A stretch of DNA of 64,000 nucleotides from JADFXI01 sp963784135 (GCA_963784135.1 CAWAQG010000014.1:1-64000); one strand, 5' to 3'; shown: positions 8,670 through 16,744, counted from the first letter of the stretch. Made by a program: numbers and translations. Notes: generated by a model not told the origin, from the letters alone.

Positions 8670-9864
8670 GATCGGGGCCAAAGCCAAAAGGTTCGGGATT
8701 CTGGTTGATTGGGGCGCAATGACCCTTGAGGCCCTTAACTCAGCCGACCATTCCGCTTCCGCCAGGGGTATCGAGGTGGAAAGGGTGCTTATATCGGAAT
8801 ATTGCATACCGAAGCATATTCTGCTCCAGGCGCTTTCCGAATATTACCAATGCCCTTTTGCGGAATATGATGAGCGGTTGCCTGTCCCGCCTGAACTGCT
8901 GACAGACCTTGATGGTGAAAAACTATCGATCAACCAGTGGTTCCCGATTATTAAGGACGGCGATACGGTCGTCATAGCGGCGAATGACCCCTTGGACCCG
9001 GTGGTACATGAGGAAGTAAAAAAGTTTATCAAAGCTGAGAAATATGAATATTGGGTGGCCCTCGGAGAGGACATACAATGGTTCATACAGGACTTTTTGC
9101 ATGCCAGGCCCGGGTATCTTATCGGTACCGAGAGGACAGGGCTTGCTTTCTGGCGCAACACAATGGCCCAATGGCGGACCAGAATGGCATGCTACAGGAC
9201 AGACCTCGCAATGGGCAGGACGTATCTTGCTTTTCTCAGATGGGGGTTGGGGCTTATTGCCGTGTCCGACACACTGATGCGCGCACACAAGAATGCATCG
9301 TTTGCTTATCTATATGTGATTATGGCGGGTGGATTTTTACTCGCGCTTTTCGGGCTGCACGGTTATTTGAAAATAAGAAGATCAAGAATAAATCCGTCGC
9401 GGCATCAGACGCTTGTTGAAGTAACGGCGGCAACTGTGCAATTTCTTGAGAACTATCATTTTATCCCTGATACAGGCATGTATATACCGTCCAAGCAGAC
9501 TATGCTGGCCCGTCTCGGCGATTTTTTAGCCGACCACTGCACTATATTATATCCTGCGCCCTCCAGCAGGGAGCGGACCCATCTTGCGCGTGAAAGAAAT
9601 GTTCTGGCGGCCCAGCGTACTGTTGCAGGGTGCTACCGTACTATATATGCGCGGGCGAGGACCGGACTCGCCTTTATCAGGACAGGGGTCTCTTTTGCGG
9701 GTCTCGGTTTAGGGCTTATGCACTACTTCGGTTTCAGTCTGCTGACGGCCATTGACTCACTTATGATCTCGGCAGGAGTATTGATGACAATAGACGGATG
9801 GCTGTGGTATATGCCGGTGAGGAGGGAGCAGGCCGAGATCCCCAGGTGCCCTGTGCCCCAATAA
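8656..9864 (+). CDS. Paralogous MshEN-like protein with two arginine-heptad DUF202-like modules
   Basis: A 402-residue paralogue of the preceding protein. Residues 10-145 align with its MshEN-like head (KRFGILVDWG, LSEYYQCPFAEYDE, DTVVIAANDPLD). Two modules follow with arginines exactly seven apart: 160, 167, 174, 181, 188, 195 and 307, 314, 321, 328, 335, 342. Each leads into a pair of membrane helices; the second ends DGWLWYMPVRR, while the first ends in a different basic tail. The ATG at 8656 overlaps the upstream stop by 14 bases, giving translational coupling, and keeps the head domain alignable. An ATG at 8581 would add 25 unaligned residues. The function is unknown; the pair probably forms one membrane complex. 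Confidence 0.75.
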   Translation: MGAAKIGAKAKRFGILVDWGAMTLEALNSADHSASARGIEVERVLISEYCIPKHILLQALSEYYQCPFAEYDERLPVPPELLTDLDGEKLSINQWFPIIKDGDTVVIAANDPLDPVVHEEVKKFIKAEKYEYWVALGEDIQWFIQDFLHARPGYLIGTERTGLAFWRNTMAQWRTRMACYRTDLAMGRTYLAFLRWGLGLIAVSDTLMRAHKNASFAYLYVIMAGGFLLALFGLHGYLKIRRSRINPSRHQTLVEVTAATVQFLENYHFIPDTGMYIPSKQTMLARLGDFLADHCTILYPAPSSRERTHLARERNVLAAQRTVAGCYRTIYARARTGLAFIRTGVSFAGLGLGLMHYFGFSLLTAIDSLMISAGVLMTIDGWLWYMPVRREQAEIPRCPVPQ

Positions 9865-9871
9865 AGAAGAA

Positions 9872-9952
9872 AGGTAATGGGTAATAGGTTATAGGTGATA
9901 GGTAATGGAAAAAATCAACAACCCATTACCTATAGCCCATCACCTATTACCT
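9872..9952. repeat. Palindrome with 7-bp tandem arms
   Basis: The left arm is a run of degenerate heptamers (AGGTAAT, GGGTAAT, AGGTTAT, AGGTGAT, AGGTAAT) and the right arm carries complementary CCTATTACC-type units, with a short A-rich loop. It fills the gap between the DUF202-like pair and the histidine kinase gene. The same family lies at 34843, 38168, 49147 and 54967. Confidence 0.75.
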
Positions 9953-9965
9953 GTATTTTAAAATT

Positions 9966-11378
9966 ATGAAGATAGAAAATAAAATCATACTTTCCAATGT
10001 ATTCAATATCGGACTGATTTTGCTGATAGGCTTTTTTGCAATGCAGAACCTTAATCTCATGCTCACAAAGCTGAGATTTGTTGAGATAGCGGATGATCTG
10101 AATGCTTCCTTTCTCGAAATTAGGCTTTCAGAGAAAAATTATTTTATTTACCAAAAGCAGGATTTTCTTCTCGACATTAAAGAGAAGATAGAGAGCGCCG
10201 GGCAGTTGCTGGACAGCGCAGGCATGGACATTGTCCGTGCTGTTGGAGAGAACAACTTCGCAATGCTTAAAACACATTTAAAAGATTATGCCGATGTTGT
10301 GGATGAAGTGCGGAAAGGCCCTCACAACGATATCAGGCTGAACGCAAGGTTCAGGACGGAAGGTAAAAAACTGCGTGAATTTTCGAATACCATTACCCGC
10401 CTTGAGAGGAAAGGGGTGTATGACACTATATCAGGCTCGAAGAGAATACTTTTCTACTCGTTCTGGGCGATAGTTATATGCGCTCTTTTTGTGAGTCGTT
10501 TAATATCACGGAAGATAATGTTCTCATTGAGGGAGATAGAGAAGCTCGCCAAATCGATATCCAACGGCAACTTCAACAGGATCGAAGGTAAAATTCTTGA
10601 TAAAGAATTCGGTTCGGTCATGGCTGCAATAAATTCCATGTCGGATGAACTGCGGCACCGTGAAGAAGCGCTTATCCAATCCAAGAAGCTCGCTTCTCTT
10701 GGTATCCTAACTGCCGGCGTGGCGCACGAACTGACTAATCCCCTGAATAACATTTCCATGATAGCGCAGACCTATATTGGACTCTATGATGAACTGGACA
10801 GGTCTCAGAAAATCGATTTCATGAGCAAGATCGAGAACGAGACCGAGAGGATAAAAGAGATTATAAAAAACCTCCTTGATTTTTCAAAACCAAAGGAAGC
10901 CAACCTGAAAGAGACCGATATCGATACGGTAATGCAAAAGACGCTCAGGCTTATGCAGAACATGCTCGACATCTCCAATATCGAAACTAAATTGAACTTT
11001 ATCCGGGGCCTCCCCCATGTACTGATCGATGAGTACCAGATATTGCAGGTACTGGTGAACCTCATCACCAATGCAGTACAATCAATGCAGGAGGGCGGGA
11101 CGCTCTTTATGGCAACAAGGCTCGGCAGCGACGGGGATTCCGTGGAGATCAAGGTCATGGATACCGGAAAGGGCATTCCTCCCGAACACCTGCCTCACAT
11201 ATTCGACCCGTTCTTCAGCACCAAAGGAGAGGGGGGGACAGGGCTCGGGCTATCGGTCAGCTATGGAATTATCAGGAACCACAACGGAGACATCAGGGTG
11301 GAAAGCAAGGTGGGCGTAGGCACCACCTTTACGATAGAATTGCCTGTTTATAAAGACGCGTCGAGGAGGACTAAATGA
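9966..11378 (+). CDS. Membrane sensor histidine kinase
   Basis: A 470-residue sensor kinase. A first membrane helix (about 9-27) and a second (about 160-180) bracket a helical extracytoplasmic sensor of about 130 residues that is rich in charged residues, like four-helix-bundle ligand domains. A HAMP linker (about 180-232) leads to the HisKA domain with phospho-acceptor His254 in GVAHELTNPLNN, then the HATPase domain with N (LITNAVQSM), G1 (DTGKGIP) and G2 (GTGLGLS) boxes. It should phosphorylate the response regulator encoded next, whose ATG overlaps this stop by four bases. Its position after the DUF202-like pair suggests, but does not prove, a shared signal. Confidence 0.9.
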   Translation: MKIENKIILSNVFNIGLILLIGFFAMQNLNLMLTKLRFVEIADDLNASFLEIRLSEKNYFIYQKQDFLLDIKEKIESAGQLLDSAGMDIVRAVGENNFAMLKTHLKDYADVVDEVRKGPHNDIRLNARFRTEGKKLREFSNTITRLERKGVYDTISGSKRILFYSFWAIVICALFVSRLISRKIMFSLREIEKLAKSISNGNFNRIEGKILDKEFGSVMAAINSMSDELRHREEALIQSKKLASLGILTAGVAHELTNPLNNISMIAQTYIGLYDELDRSQKIDFMSKIENETERIKEIIKNLLDFSKPKEANLKETDIDTVMQKTLRLMQNMLDISNIETKLNFIRGLPHVLIDEYQILQVLVNLITNAVQSMQEGGTLFMATRLGSDGDSVEIKVMDTGKGIPPEHLPHIFDPFFSTKGEGGTGLGLSVSYGIIRNHNGDIRVESKVGVGTTFTIELPVYKDASRRTK

Positions 11379-11737
11379 ACAACTACAGGATCATGGTCAT
11401 TGATGATGAAAAAATTGTAGGCGACATGGCGAAGCTGTCTCTGGAACAGGAAGGCTATGCGGTCGAGACGTTTTTGAACGGCGAGGCCGCACTTGAGCGC
11501 TTGCGCGAGCAAAAGTTTGACGTGGTGGTTACGGACCTTAAAATGAAGGGGATAGACGGCATGGTAATCCTGAAGACGGTAAAACAGCTTTACCCCGACG
11601 TTAAAGTAATCATGATTACCGCATTTGCCAACCTCGATACCGCCATAGAGGCGTTGAGGGGAGATGTCCATGATTTTTTCCCCAAACCGGTCAAAATAAA
11701 GGAGCTTAAAGCATCTATACAACGCGCGCTCAGTTAA
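11375..11737 (+). CDS. Single-domain response regulator (CheY-like receiver)
   Basis: A 120-residue stand-alone receiver domain with the acidic pair Asp10/Asp11, phospho-acceptor Asp54 (VVVTDLKMKG), Thr82 and Lys104. No output domain is attached, so it must act by protein contact or as a phosphorelay shuttle. Its start overlaps the kinase stop by four bases (ATGA), marking it as the cognate partner. The sequence resembles receivers of NtrC-type regulators (KVIMITAFANLDTAIEA), so it could be a domain that lost its AAA and helix-turn-helix parts, or a genuine single-domain relay. Confidence 0.88.
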   Translation: MNNYRIMVIDDEKIVGDMAKLSLEQEGYAVETFLNGEAALERLREQKFDVVVTDLKMKGIDGMVILKTVKQLYPDVKVIMITAFANLDTAIEALRGDVHDFFPKPVKIKELKASIQRALS

Positions 11738-11749
11738 TTAAAATGGTCT

Positions 11750-11788
11750 CGCAAAAAGTCGAACAAACGCTTTCCCAGACTTTTTGCG
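11750..11788 (+). repeat. Hairpin after the response regulator
   Basis: CGCAAAAAGTC and GACTTTTTGCG form an 11-bp perfect stem with a 17-base loop, 13 bases past the response-regulator stop. It could end or stabilise the transcript, though no U-run follows. The same GACTTTTTGCGAGACCAT string recurs at 33149 and a relative at 57172, so it also belongs to a dispersed repeat. Confidence 0.5.
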
Positions 11789-11924
11789 CTGTCATCACAA
11801 TTCGTAATTCATAAATTATGCATTTAAATAAGGTCATAGCATTAGGGAAAAAGATAATCAGGGACACATTCGGCGCGGGCCGTGTGAGTTTCAAGGTAAT
11901 GTTCTCCAGGCGTAAGCTTCCCCA

Positions 11925-12137
11925 TTAGGTTGACAGTTGTAAAGTAGAGTTTCCGACATTTTGCTCCATGTATTCTGCCGGTGTCAAATCGTCCAACGAA
12001 TCGTGCGGACGCTGTTCGTTATAATCGATCATCCACCAGTACGTCATCTCCCTGACTTCTGTTAAGCTGTCGAAAAGATACAGGCTTAGAACCTCCTCCC
12101 TATAAGTGCGATTAAAGCGCTCGATATAAGCGTTCTG
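11925..12137 (-). pseudogene. IS3-family transposase, C-terminal remnant
   Basis: Reading minus from 12137 gives 70 uninterrupted codons starting QNAYIERFNRTYREEVLSLY, continuing MTYWWMIDYNEQRPHDSLDD and ending VGNSTLQLST then a stop. This is the end of an IS3-family OrfB integrase, including the catalytic Glu of the DDE triad (AYIERFN). Everything upstream is missing, so it cannot be active. It stops within about ten bases of the truncated PEP/pyruvate-binding gene on the other strand, so the insertion or a later deletion probably cut both. Confidence 0.85.
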
Positions 12138-12147
12138 AAACCTGAGC

Positions 12148-12495
12148 CTCAGGTTCGGTTATCATTTTAATATGATCGATTGCTATTGCAGTGAAACTGC
12201 AAGGAACAACCACCTCTACTTCCGTTTTACCGGCGGGGCCACCGATATGGTAAAAAGATCGAGGAGGATAGAGCTGATTTCGATTATTTTAAAAGAGTAC
12301 GGGTTTAATACACAATCAAAGGGTGATCTTATTATCGGGCGGCTTGCAAATATAGGACAGGAAGAAATGGAGAAGATACTCGATAGCATAGGCAGGCTGA
12401 TTGCTTATACAAGGCAACTTGATGCGGTATTGCATGACGACAGTAAAGTTGAGCGTTACGCAAAGAATTTCCTGGAGGGGGATTATGAGCTTTAA
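12148..12495 (+). pseudogene. PEP/pyruvate-binding (PpsA-like) protein, C-terminal remnant
   Basis: The frame is open from about 12148 (LRFGYHFNMIDCYCSE) through LYFRFTGGATDMVKRSRR and IGRLIAYTRQLDAVLHDD to a stop at 12495. I recognise this as the usual C-terminal end of large PEP/pyruvate-binding (phosphoenolpyruvate synthase-like) proteins. An ATG at 12172 exists, but homology begins before it and the ATP-grasp and PEP domains are absent. It is therefore a remnant cut by the adjacent IS3 piece. A small second copy of its last residues lies at 14177. Confidence 0.65.
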
Positions 12496-12498
12496 CAG

Positions 12499-12600
12499 GG
12501 GACCATTCTTCGAAACCCATTCCTTCACATTTTGCTGATTATCGCCGCGGGCTTTACGGCATATTGCAATACTTTTCATGCTCCTTTTGCGTGTTGCATC
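12499..12600 (+). pseudogene. N-terminal remnant of a TMTC-like TPR membrane protein
   Basis: In the frame of 12511 the sequence reads RNPFLHILLIIAAGFTAYCN followed by TFHAPF. It matches the start of the intact protein encoded at 14299 (RKPIVHILLIAVIGLLAYSN, TFHAP). No start codon or later part survives. The remnant directly follows the PpsA-like tail, the same order as the copy at 14177-14400, so this is one half of a diverged duplication. Confidence 0.7.
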
Positions 12601-12873
12601 ACGCAAAAATCTATTCGAAGTGGGTATTCGTTGCATCACCTAAAAAGTATTCAAAAAAATCTATAATAAGCTTGCGTCATTCCCGCAGTCTTTTAGCGGG
12701 AATCCAGAGAAAAATATATGAAGATAGGCATTCATTTAAAAAAAACCTGGATTCCCGCTAAAAGACTGCGGGAATGACGTGTTGGTATTACCAAGTAAAT
12801 TCATTTTGAATACCTTCTCAAATAATACGACGAATCACTTTCGAATACTTTTCTGATGATGCAATTCCTTTTG
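12600..12873. other. Gene-free spacer with nested inverted repeats
   Basis: No coding frame is visible. The flanks carry loose inverted copies of a TTGCATCA, AAAAGTATTC, TTCGAA-type segment (about 12594-12655 versus about 12805-12872) around the perfect 33-bp inverted repeat at 12675-12779. The promoter of the DUF4143 ATPase gene is at the right edge. Confidence 0.5.
12675..12779. repeat. Perfect 33-bp inverted repeat, 39-bp spacer
   Basis: Arms 12675-12707 and 12747-12779 are exact reverse complements, beginning CGTCATTCCCGCAGTC and ending GACTGCGGGAATGACG. Each arm is one copy of the dispersed gtcattcccg repeat, so two copies sit head to head. The perfect match implies a recent event or gene-conversion-like upkeep. 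Confidence 0.85.
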
Positions 12874-12903
12874 TTGACATGTGACTGCTCATAATAGTAT
12901 ATT
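12874..12903 (+). promoter_or_regulatory. Likely sigma70 promoter of the DUF4143 ATPase
   Basis: TTGACA at 12874 and TATATT at 12898 are 18 bases apart. Transcription would begin near 12910, which argues for the downstream ATG at 12938 as the start of the ATPase gene rather than the GTG at 12881 that lies inside the promoter. Confidence 0.55.
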
Positions 12904-12937
12904 CCTTGATATGAAAGATATTATTTCATATCCTGAA

Positions 12938-14155
12938 ATGAATTATATCAAACGCAGGATGTCGTCCAGGATCAGGGAGACGATCGGGAAGTTCCCTGTA
13001 GTCGTGGTTACCGGCGCGCGTCAAGTCGGTAAGAGCACTATGCTGCAGAATGAATTCCGGGATTTTGCCTATTTGACTATGGACGATTATGAAGTCATGG
13101 AAAAGGCACGGCTTGACCCGCAATCTCTCTGGAAGGGAAATGACCATATCATAATCGACGAGGCACAGAAGCTGCCGGGTCTGTTCAATGCCATAAAACT
13201 GGCTGTTGATACTCATAAGAAAAAACATTTCATTCTGTCCGGCTCCTCGAATCTTCTTCTTATGGAGAAGGTCACTGAATCTCTTGCCGGTCGGGCGCTC
13301 TATTTTGACCTGCTGCCCCTGACATACGGAGAGGCCCGGGGAAATTTATCATCCGTAAATTTTATGCGCTTGTGGGACGGCAGGTACTTTGAGCCTGAGC
13401 AAACTGTTGAGGATGTCCCTGCGCTTGCAGTAATGTTGAGAGGTTTTATGCCTTCCGTCTTGCGGATGAAGGACCACGGCGATGTCCTTCTCTGGCTTGA
13501 GGGGTATGTGCGGACATATCTCGAAAGGGACTTGCGCGAGCTTTCACAAGTGGAGTCGCTCGTAGATTTCCGTAAAGTAATGCAGACTCTCGCCTTGAGG
13601 ACCGGCAACATATTAAATCAGGCCGATGTTGCTAAGGACAGCGGGATCAGTCATCCAACTACCCACCGCTATATCAAGCTTCTTGAGATATCGAATATTA
13701 TACAGCGCATACCGGGTTTTTTCAGCAGCAGGGGCAAGCGCATTGTCAAGGCGCCAAAGGTTTATTTCATAGACCCCGCACTGAGCATATTCCTTTCAGG
13801 GTATTTTGATGAGGAATCGCTGGCCCGTTCACGGGAGCTTGGCGGTTATTTTGAGACCCTCGTCTATCTCCATATCCGGGCACTGTGCGAAATAATGAAA
13901 CCGAGGGCAGGCACTCACTACTGGCGGACCGTGACAGGGAAAGAAGTGGATTTTGTGTTGGAGCATGGGAAAAAACTGTTGGCCTTTGAGGTGAAGATGA
14001 CCGAGAACCCGACGGCATACGATATCAGGAACCTTATTATCTTTATGGATGAACACCCTGAGACGGTAAGGGGCGTTCTCGTGCATGCCGGTAACGCTGT
14101 CAAGTGGCTCCATTCAAAAATCATTGCGGTGCCTTGGTGGTGGCTTGACAGGTGA
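12938..14155 (+). CDS. DUF4143-type AAA ATPase
   Basis: A protein of 405 residues. The start MNYIKRRMSSRIRE matches the family's usual N-terminus. Walker A is VVTGARQVGKST, Walker B is HIIIDEAQKLP, and sensor-like LSGSSNLLLMEKVTESLAGR follows. A winged-helix part (LNQADVAKDSGISHPTTHRY) and a C-terminal DUF4143 nuclease-like fold (VDFVLEHGKKLLAFEVKMTE) complete it. These proteins are common, patchily distributed and often mobile; some have been linked to defence, but their role is unsettled. It is a single-gene unit with its own promoter, inserted between two diverged copies of a PpsA-tail/TPR-start junction. In-frame starts at 12881 (GTG) and 12911 are less likely. Confidence 0.85.
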   Translation: MNYIKRRMSSRIRETIGKFPVVVVTGARQVGKSTMLQNEFRDFAYLTMDDYEVMEKARLDPQSLWKGNDHIIIDEAQKLPGLFNAIKLAVDTHKKKHFILSGSSNLLLMEKVTESLAGRALYFDLLPLTYGEARGNLSSVNFMRLWDGRYFEPEQTVEDVPALAVMLRGFMPSVLRMKDHGDVLLWLEGYVRTYLERDLRELSQVESLVDFRKVMQTLALRTGNILNQADVAKDSGISHPTTHRYIKLLEISNIIQRIPGFFSSRGKRIVKAPKVYFIDPALSIFLSGYFDEESLARSRELGGYFETLVYLHIRALCEIMKPRAGTHYWRTVTGKEVDFVLEHGKKLLAFEVKMTENPTAYDIRNLIIFMDEHPETVRGVLVHAGNAVKWLHSKIIAVPWWWLDR

Positions 14156-14176
14156 TAGCATTAAAATCCTATTAGG

Positions 14177-14227
14177 TTGAGCGCTATGCAAAGAATTTTC
14201 CTGGAGAGGAATTATGAGCTTTAGCAG
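14177..14227 (+). pseudogene. Second copy of the PpsA-like C-terminal tail
   Basis: This stretch reads VERYAKNF then shifts frame, and matches 12448-12497 with few changes, including the GAGGAATTATGAGCTTTA end. It is a decayed copy of the last residues of the PpsA-like gene. Its place just before the TPR gene at 14299 mirrors the remnant pair near 12490. Confidence 0.65.
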
Positions 14228-14298
14228 AGAGTCATCATGAATCAATGAAAAAAACCACGCGGGATGCCTCAAGGGCATGGGAAAAGTTATAATTAACC

Positions 14299-16686
14299 AT
14301 GCACCAAATAGTAAAGGCCGCCCTTCGCAAACCAATTGTCCATATTCTGCTTATTGCTGTCATCGGCCTTTTGGCCTACTCCAACACCTTTCATGCTCCT
14401 ATGCAGTGGGATGAAGACGTTTTTCTTCGTGAAAATCCAATTATCAAAAATCTGGACTATTTTGTTGGGCTGGCAAACGCAAAGGGACTGCCTTTTTACG
14501 ATGGCTTCATAAACAGGTATGTCGGTTATCTTACTTTTGCCCTTAATTATAAGCTTCATGGATTCAGCCTGTCCGGATACCATATTGTAAATATATTCAT
14601 ACATCTCGCTAACGCTGCGCTCGTTTATTTATTTATTTTAATTACCTTCACTACCCCTTTTATGAGGGAATCAAGCTTAAGCGGAAATTCAAAAGCTGTT
14701 GCATTCACTGCGTCCCTGCTATTTGTATTGCATCCCATCCAAACAGAAGCAGTGACCTATATATTCCAAAGGTTCGCGTCATTAGCAGCGCTATTCTGTC
14801 TCCTCTCGATTGTGTTATATGCTCATTCACGCATGACTGTTAATATAAAACTTCGATATGCGTCTTACTCCCTCTCAATCTTATCAGCCATTCTCGCCAT
14901 GAAAACTAAAGAGAATGCCTTCACCCTGCCTCTCCTTATCGCCCTCTATGAGTTCCTGTTTTTCAATGGCGCCCCCAAAAAGAGAATAGTTCGCCTTGCT
15001 CCCATATTGTTGACATTATGTATCATCCCATGGACAGTTCTTGGAACGGGCGCGCCCTTGCGTCAGATAGTTTATACGCTGGCAACTGCCGGCGTCGGAT
15101 ATGCGGATATGCCGCGATGGCCCTATCTTTTCACGCAATTCAGGGTCATTGTTACCTATATAAGACTGCTGCTTCTGCCTGTGGACCAGAATCTCATTTA
15201 TGATTATCCGATCTATAAGTCCTTTTTTCTGCCGCAGGTGATGCTGTCGTTCATATTTTTATCAGCGCTCTTTGGACTTGGAGTCTATTTGGTGATAAAG
15301 ACAAAAGATAACACTAAAGAGAAAGATTCCGGACAAGCCGGAATGACAAAAAAGGTAACAGGGCTTGCGGTCTGCTGTCATTCCGGCTTGTCCGGAATCG
15401 GCTCACGGCTCACGATTCAAGATTCACGGCCTCTTCGTCTTATTGGATTCGGCATACTCTGGTTTTTTATAACGCTTTCTGTTGAATCAAGCATTATTCC
15501 CCTTGCAATGCTCATAGATGAATACAGGGTATACCTGCCCTCCGCAGGCTTCTTTATCGCACTCTGCACGGCCCTGTTCATGCTGTTTGCGAGAATCAGG
15601 GCTGCAAGGGAAAAGAGAATGATGCTTCAGCTCGTCGGGCTGATAATTGCCGTTTTATTCGGTTTGACCTATGTAAGAAATAGTGTATGGTCTGACAAGA
15701 TCGCCTTTTGGAAAAATGTAGTGGCAAGTAACCCCAATAGCGCGACGGCTTATAACAACCTTGGCAATGCCTATTTAAGCATCAACCAACCTGACAAGGC
15801 CATTGAAGCGCTTAACAGGTCAATAGCTCTGTTGCCTGGTTTTGTCTGGCCCTATCATAATAGGGCAGAGGCATTTATTCAGAAAAAGGAATATGACAGG
15901 GCACTCGAGGACTTTGCTAAAGCAGATACAATACAAAAAAATTCCAAGACCTATATTGGAATGGGTAAGATATATCTTGAAAAAGGTAAATCCGACCTTG
16001 CCGTTAAGAACTTTTTACAGGCACTTGCCATGAACCCGCACTCCGAGACTGCCCTGTATGGTCTTGCAGTCTGCTACGGACGCTCCGGTAAATATAATGA
16101 TGCGATACGGTTTTACTCCAGAGCGCTGCATGAAAACCCTTATAATCCAGACGTCTGTCGAAACAGGGGGCAACTGTATATGTTCCATAAGGAATATGTA
16201 AAGGCCATTACAGATTTTACCGCTGCTGTCAGTATTAATCCGGAAGACATAGTCTCCATTTACTATTGCGCCGTTGCTTATCACTATTCAGGACAGTATG
16301 CTTACGCGGTCCGGGAATACAGCAGGGCCATTTCATTATATGATAAAAGCCCTGTTTTTTATGACGGGCGCGGCCTCTCTTTTTATTATAAAAAGGATTA
16401 TGCCCGCGCAATTGAGGACTTTACAAAAGCGATTGAACTCAACCCCAAATACGCTCAGACCTACTCCAGCAGAGGCCTTGCTTATTCAGAAATAAGAGAA
16501 TTTGATCGTGCAATTGCAGACTTCAATAAAGCGCTCTCCCTGGACCGCAACCTTGCAGCTGCTTACACAAACCGGGGGGATATTTATCTCAAAACAGGGG
16601 AGAGTGCAAAAGCCCGCAGGGATTTCAAGAGAGGCTGCGCCCTCAAGGACGCTGATGCGTGCACAAGTCTTGGTAAATTGCAATAA
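14299..16686 (+). CDS. TMTC-like multi-spanning membrane protein with C-terminal TPRs
   Basis: A 795-residue protein. Residues 1-460 hold about ten hydrophobic helices of GT-C type with the first-loop acidic motif MQWDEDVFL, then FALNYKLHG, HIVNIFIHLANA, LFVLHPIQTEAVTYI and KTKENAFTLPLLIALYEF. The same layout is seen in the TMTC/DUF1736 group, which includes O-mannosyl transferases. Residues 475-790 are about nine TPRs (NSATAYNNLGNAYLSINQPD, PKYAQTYSSRGLAYSEIREF). A glycosyl-transfer or cell-surface role is inferred. Oddly, residues about 343-378 are encoded by a dispersed palindromic repeat inserted in frame in a loop between helices. A truncated paralogue lies at 12499. It may be linked to the pilus locus that follows. 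Confidence 0.8.
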   Translation: MHQIVKAALRKPIVHILLIAVIGLLAYSNTFHAPMQWDEDVFLRENPIIKNLDYFVGLANAKGLPFYDGFINRYVGYLTFALNYKLHGFSLSGYHIVNIFIHLANAALVYLFILITFTTPFMRESSLSGNSKAVAFTASLLFVLHPIQTEAVTYIFQRFASLAALFCLLSIVLYAHSRMTVNIKLRYASYSLSILSAILAMKTKENAFTLPLLIALYEFLFFNGAPKKRIVRLAPILLTLCIIPWTVLGTGAPLRQIVYTLATAGVGYADMPRWPYLFTQFRVIVTYIRLLLLPVDQNLIYDYPIYKSFFLPQVMLSFIFLSALFGLGVYLVIKTKDNTKEKDSGQAGMTKKVTGLAVCCHSGLSGIGSRLTIQDSRPLRLIGFGILWFFITLSVESSIIPLAMLIDEYRVYLPSAGFFIALCTALFMLFARIRAAREKRMMLQLVGLIIAVLFGLTYVRNSVWSDKIAFWKNVVASNPNSATAYNNLGNAYLSINQPDKAIEALNRSIALLPGFVWPYHNRAEAFIQKKEYDRALEDFAKADTIQKNSKTYIGMGKIYLEKGKSDLAVKNFLQALAMNPHSETALYGLAVCYGRSGKYNDAIRFYSRALHENPYNPDVCRNRGQLYMFHKEYVKAITDFTAAVSINPEDIVSIYYCAVAYHYSGQYAYAVREYSRAISLYDKSPVFYDGRGLSFYYKKDYARAIEDFTKAIELNPKYAQTYSSRGLAYSEIREFDRAIADFNKALSLDRNLAAAYTNRGDIYLKTGESAKARRDFKRGCALKDADACTSLGKLQ
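15325..15431. repeat. Palindromic repeat embedded in the TPR gene
   Basis: The arms 15325-15347 (GATTCCGG ... GGAATGAC) and 15377-15399 are perfect 23-bp reverse complements. They are followed by tandem heptamers GGCTCAC, GGCTCAC, GATTCAA, GATTCAC up to about 15431. The frame stays open across it (GLAVCCHSGLSGIGSRL), so the repeat is translated as part of a cytoplasmic or periplasmic loop. Confidence 0.8.
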
Positions 16687-16744
16687 GCAGTTTTTATGTA
16701 GTAATATTTATCAATAAAAGTAATGCTTGCGAGGTCTAATCAAT

